Below, in pieces: positions 52,176-52,195 of a stretch of DNA of 52,195 bases. Location of the stretch: assembly GCF_025061645.1 (NCBI RefSeq), contig NZ_JANYMP010000019.1, positions 1 through 52,195 of the forward strand, given 5' to 3'. Position 1 is the first letter of the stretch, and each line of letters opens with the position of its first letter. Source of the DNA: Umezawaea endophytica. GTDB lineage: Bacteria; Actinomycetota; Actinomycetes; Mycobacteriales; Pseudonocardiaceae. Made by a program: the position numbers and the translations under genes. The notes under the pieces are model-generated. The model had not been told where the DNA came from. It saw only the letters and a list, made by a program, of their open reading frames with translations, and did no database searches.

Positions 52176-52195
52176 CCCCCCCCCCCCCGCCCCCC
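52176..52195. other. C-rich homopolymer tract at the window edge
   Basis: Thirteen consecutive C, one G, then six C at the extreme right end. This is unlike any other intergenic sequence here and may mark a contig end or a poorly resolved homopolymer rather than a biological element. Confidence 0.6.

Overview
The window is high-GC DNA (about 70 percent by eye) with dense coding, GTG/TTG starts, many leaderless promoters, an IdeR/DtxR-type iron box, a DasR-type chitinase operator, XRE-DUF5753/DUF397 genes and SSI-type protease inhibitors. Together these point to a mycelial actinomycete, most probably of the Pseudonocardiales (Saccharothrix/Lentzea/Actinosynnema relatives). That placement is inference from gene content. 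I see no rRNA, tRNA, insertion sequence, prophage or CRISPR array.

Layout. 1-5.5 kb: secreted proteins, namely a lipoprotein hydrolase cut by the window edge, an NTF2-fold protein, a lipoprotein that is essentially a free-standing protease propeptide, and a large S8 protease carrying a homologous propeptide. 6-13.8 kb: a sulfur-linked block with two FMN/flavin reductases, an FAD/NAD(P) oxidoreductase, a polar-amino-acid ABC importer split over divergent operons, an LLM flavin monooxygenase and a GNAT; both forward-strand operons begin with a 24-codon leader peptide. 14-20 kb: a degenerate GGDEF-EAL protein, an XRE-DUF397 pair, a PDZ-less HtrA protease, a methyltransferase and a DHFR-like protein. 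20-25.8 kb: a probable 10-methyl fatty acid pair (tmsB/tmsA), an AidB-like dehydrogenase, a mycothiol-type DinB-fold protein and an iron-regulated heme oxygenase. 26-32.4 kb: an acyl-CoA carboxylase/dehydrogenase operon, a secreted SGNH esterase and a TetR regulator whose promoter shares a 16-bp motif with the carboxylase promoter. 32.4-38.7 kb: a palindromic repeat, a tandem repeat, a three-part phospholipase A2-acyltransferase-DUF4383 fusion, a convergent operon with a related acyltransferase, and a two-component system. 39-41 kb: a DasR-type operator and a GH18 chitinase. 41-43.7 kb: metX and metY behind a third leader peptide of the same design. 43.7-52.2 kb: housekeeping and accessory genes (Gfo/Idh oxidoreductase, FAD monooxygenase, MFS carrier, SSI-type inhibitor, AarF-like kinase, glutathione peroxidase, galE, rhamnose mutarotase), ending in a C-rich tract.

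Most interesting points: (1) three near-identical leader-peptide cassettes tie an ABC-importer/GNAT/LLM-monooxygenase cluster to methionine synthesis, suggesting a cysteine-responsive organosulfur salvage regulon; (2) a lipoprotein version of a subtilase propeptide sits convergent to its likely parent protease; (3) a shared operator links the TetR gene to the carboxylase operon; (4) the phospholipase A2 fusion lies next to a paralogue of its own membrane domain.
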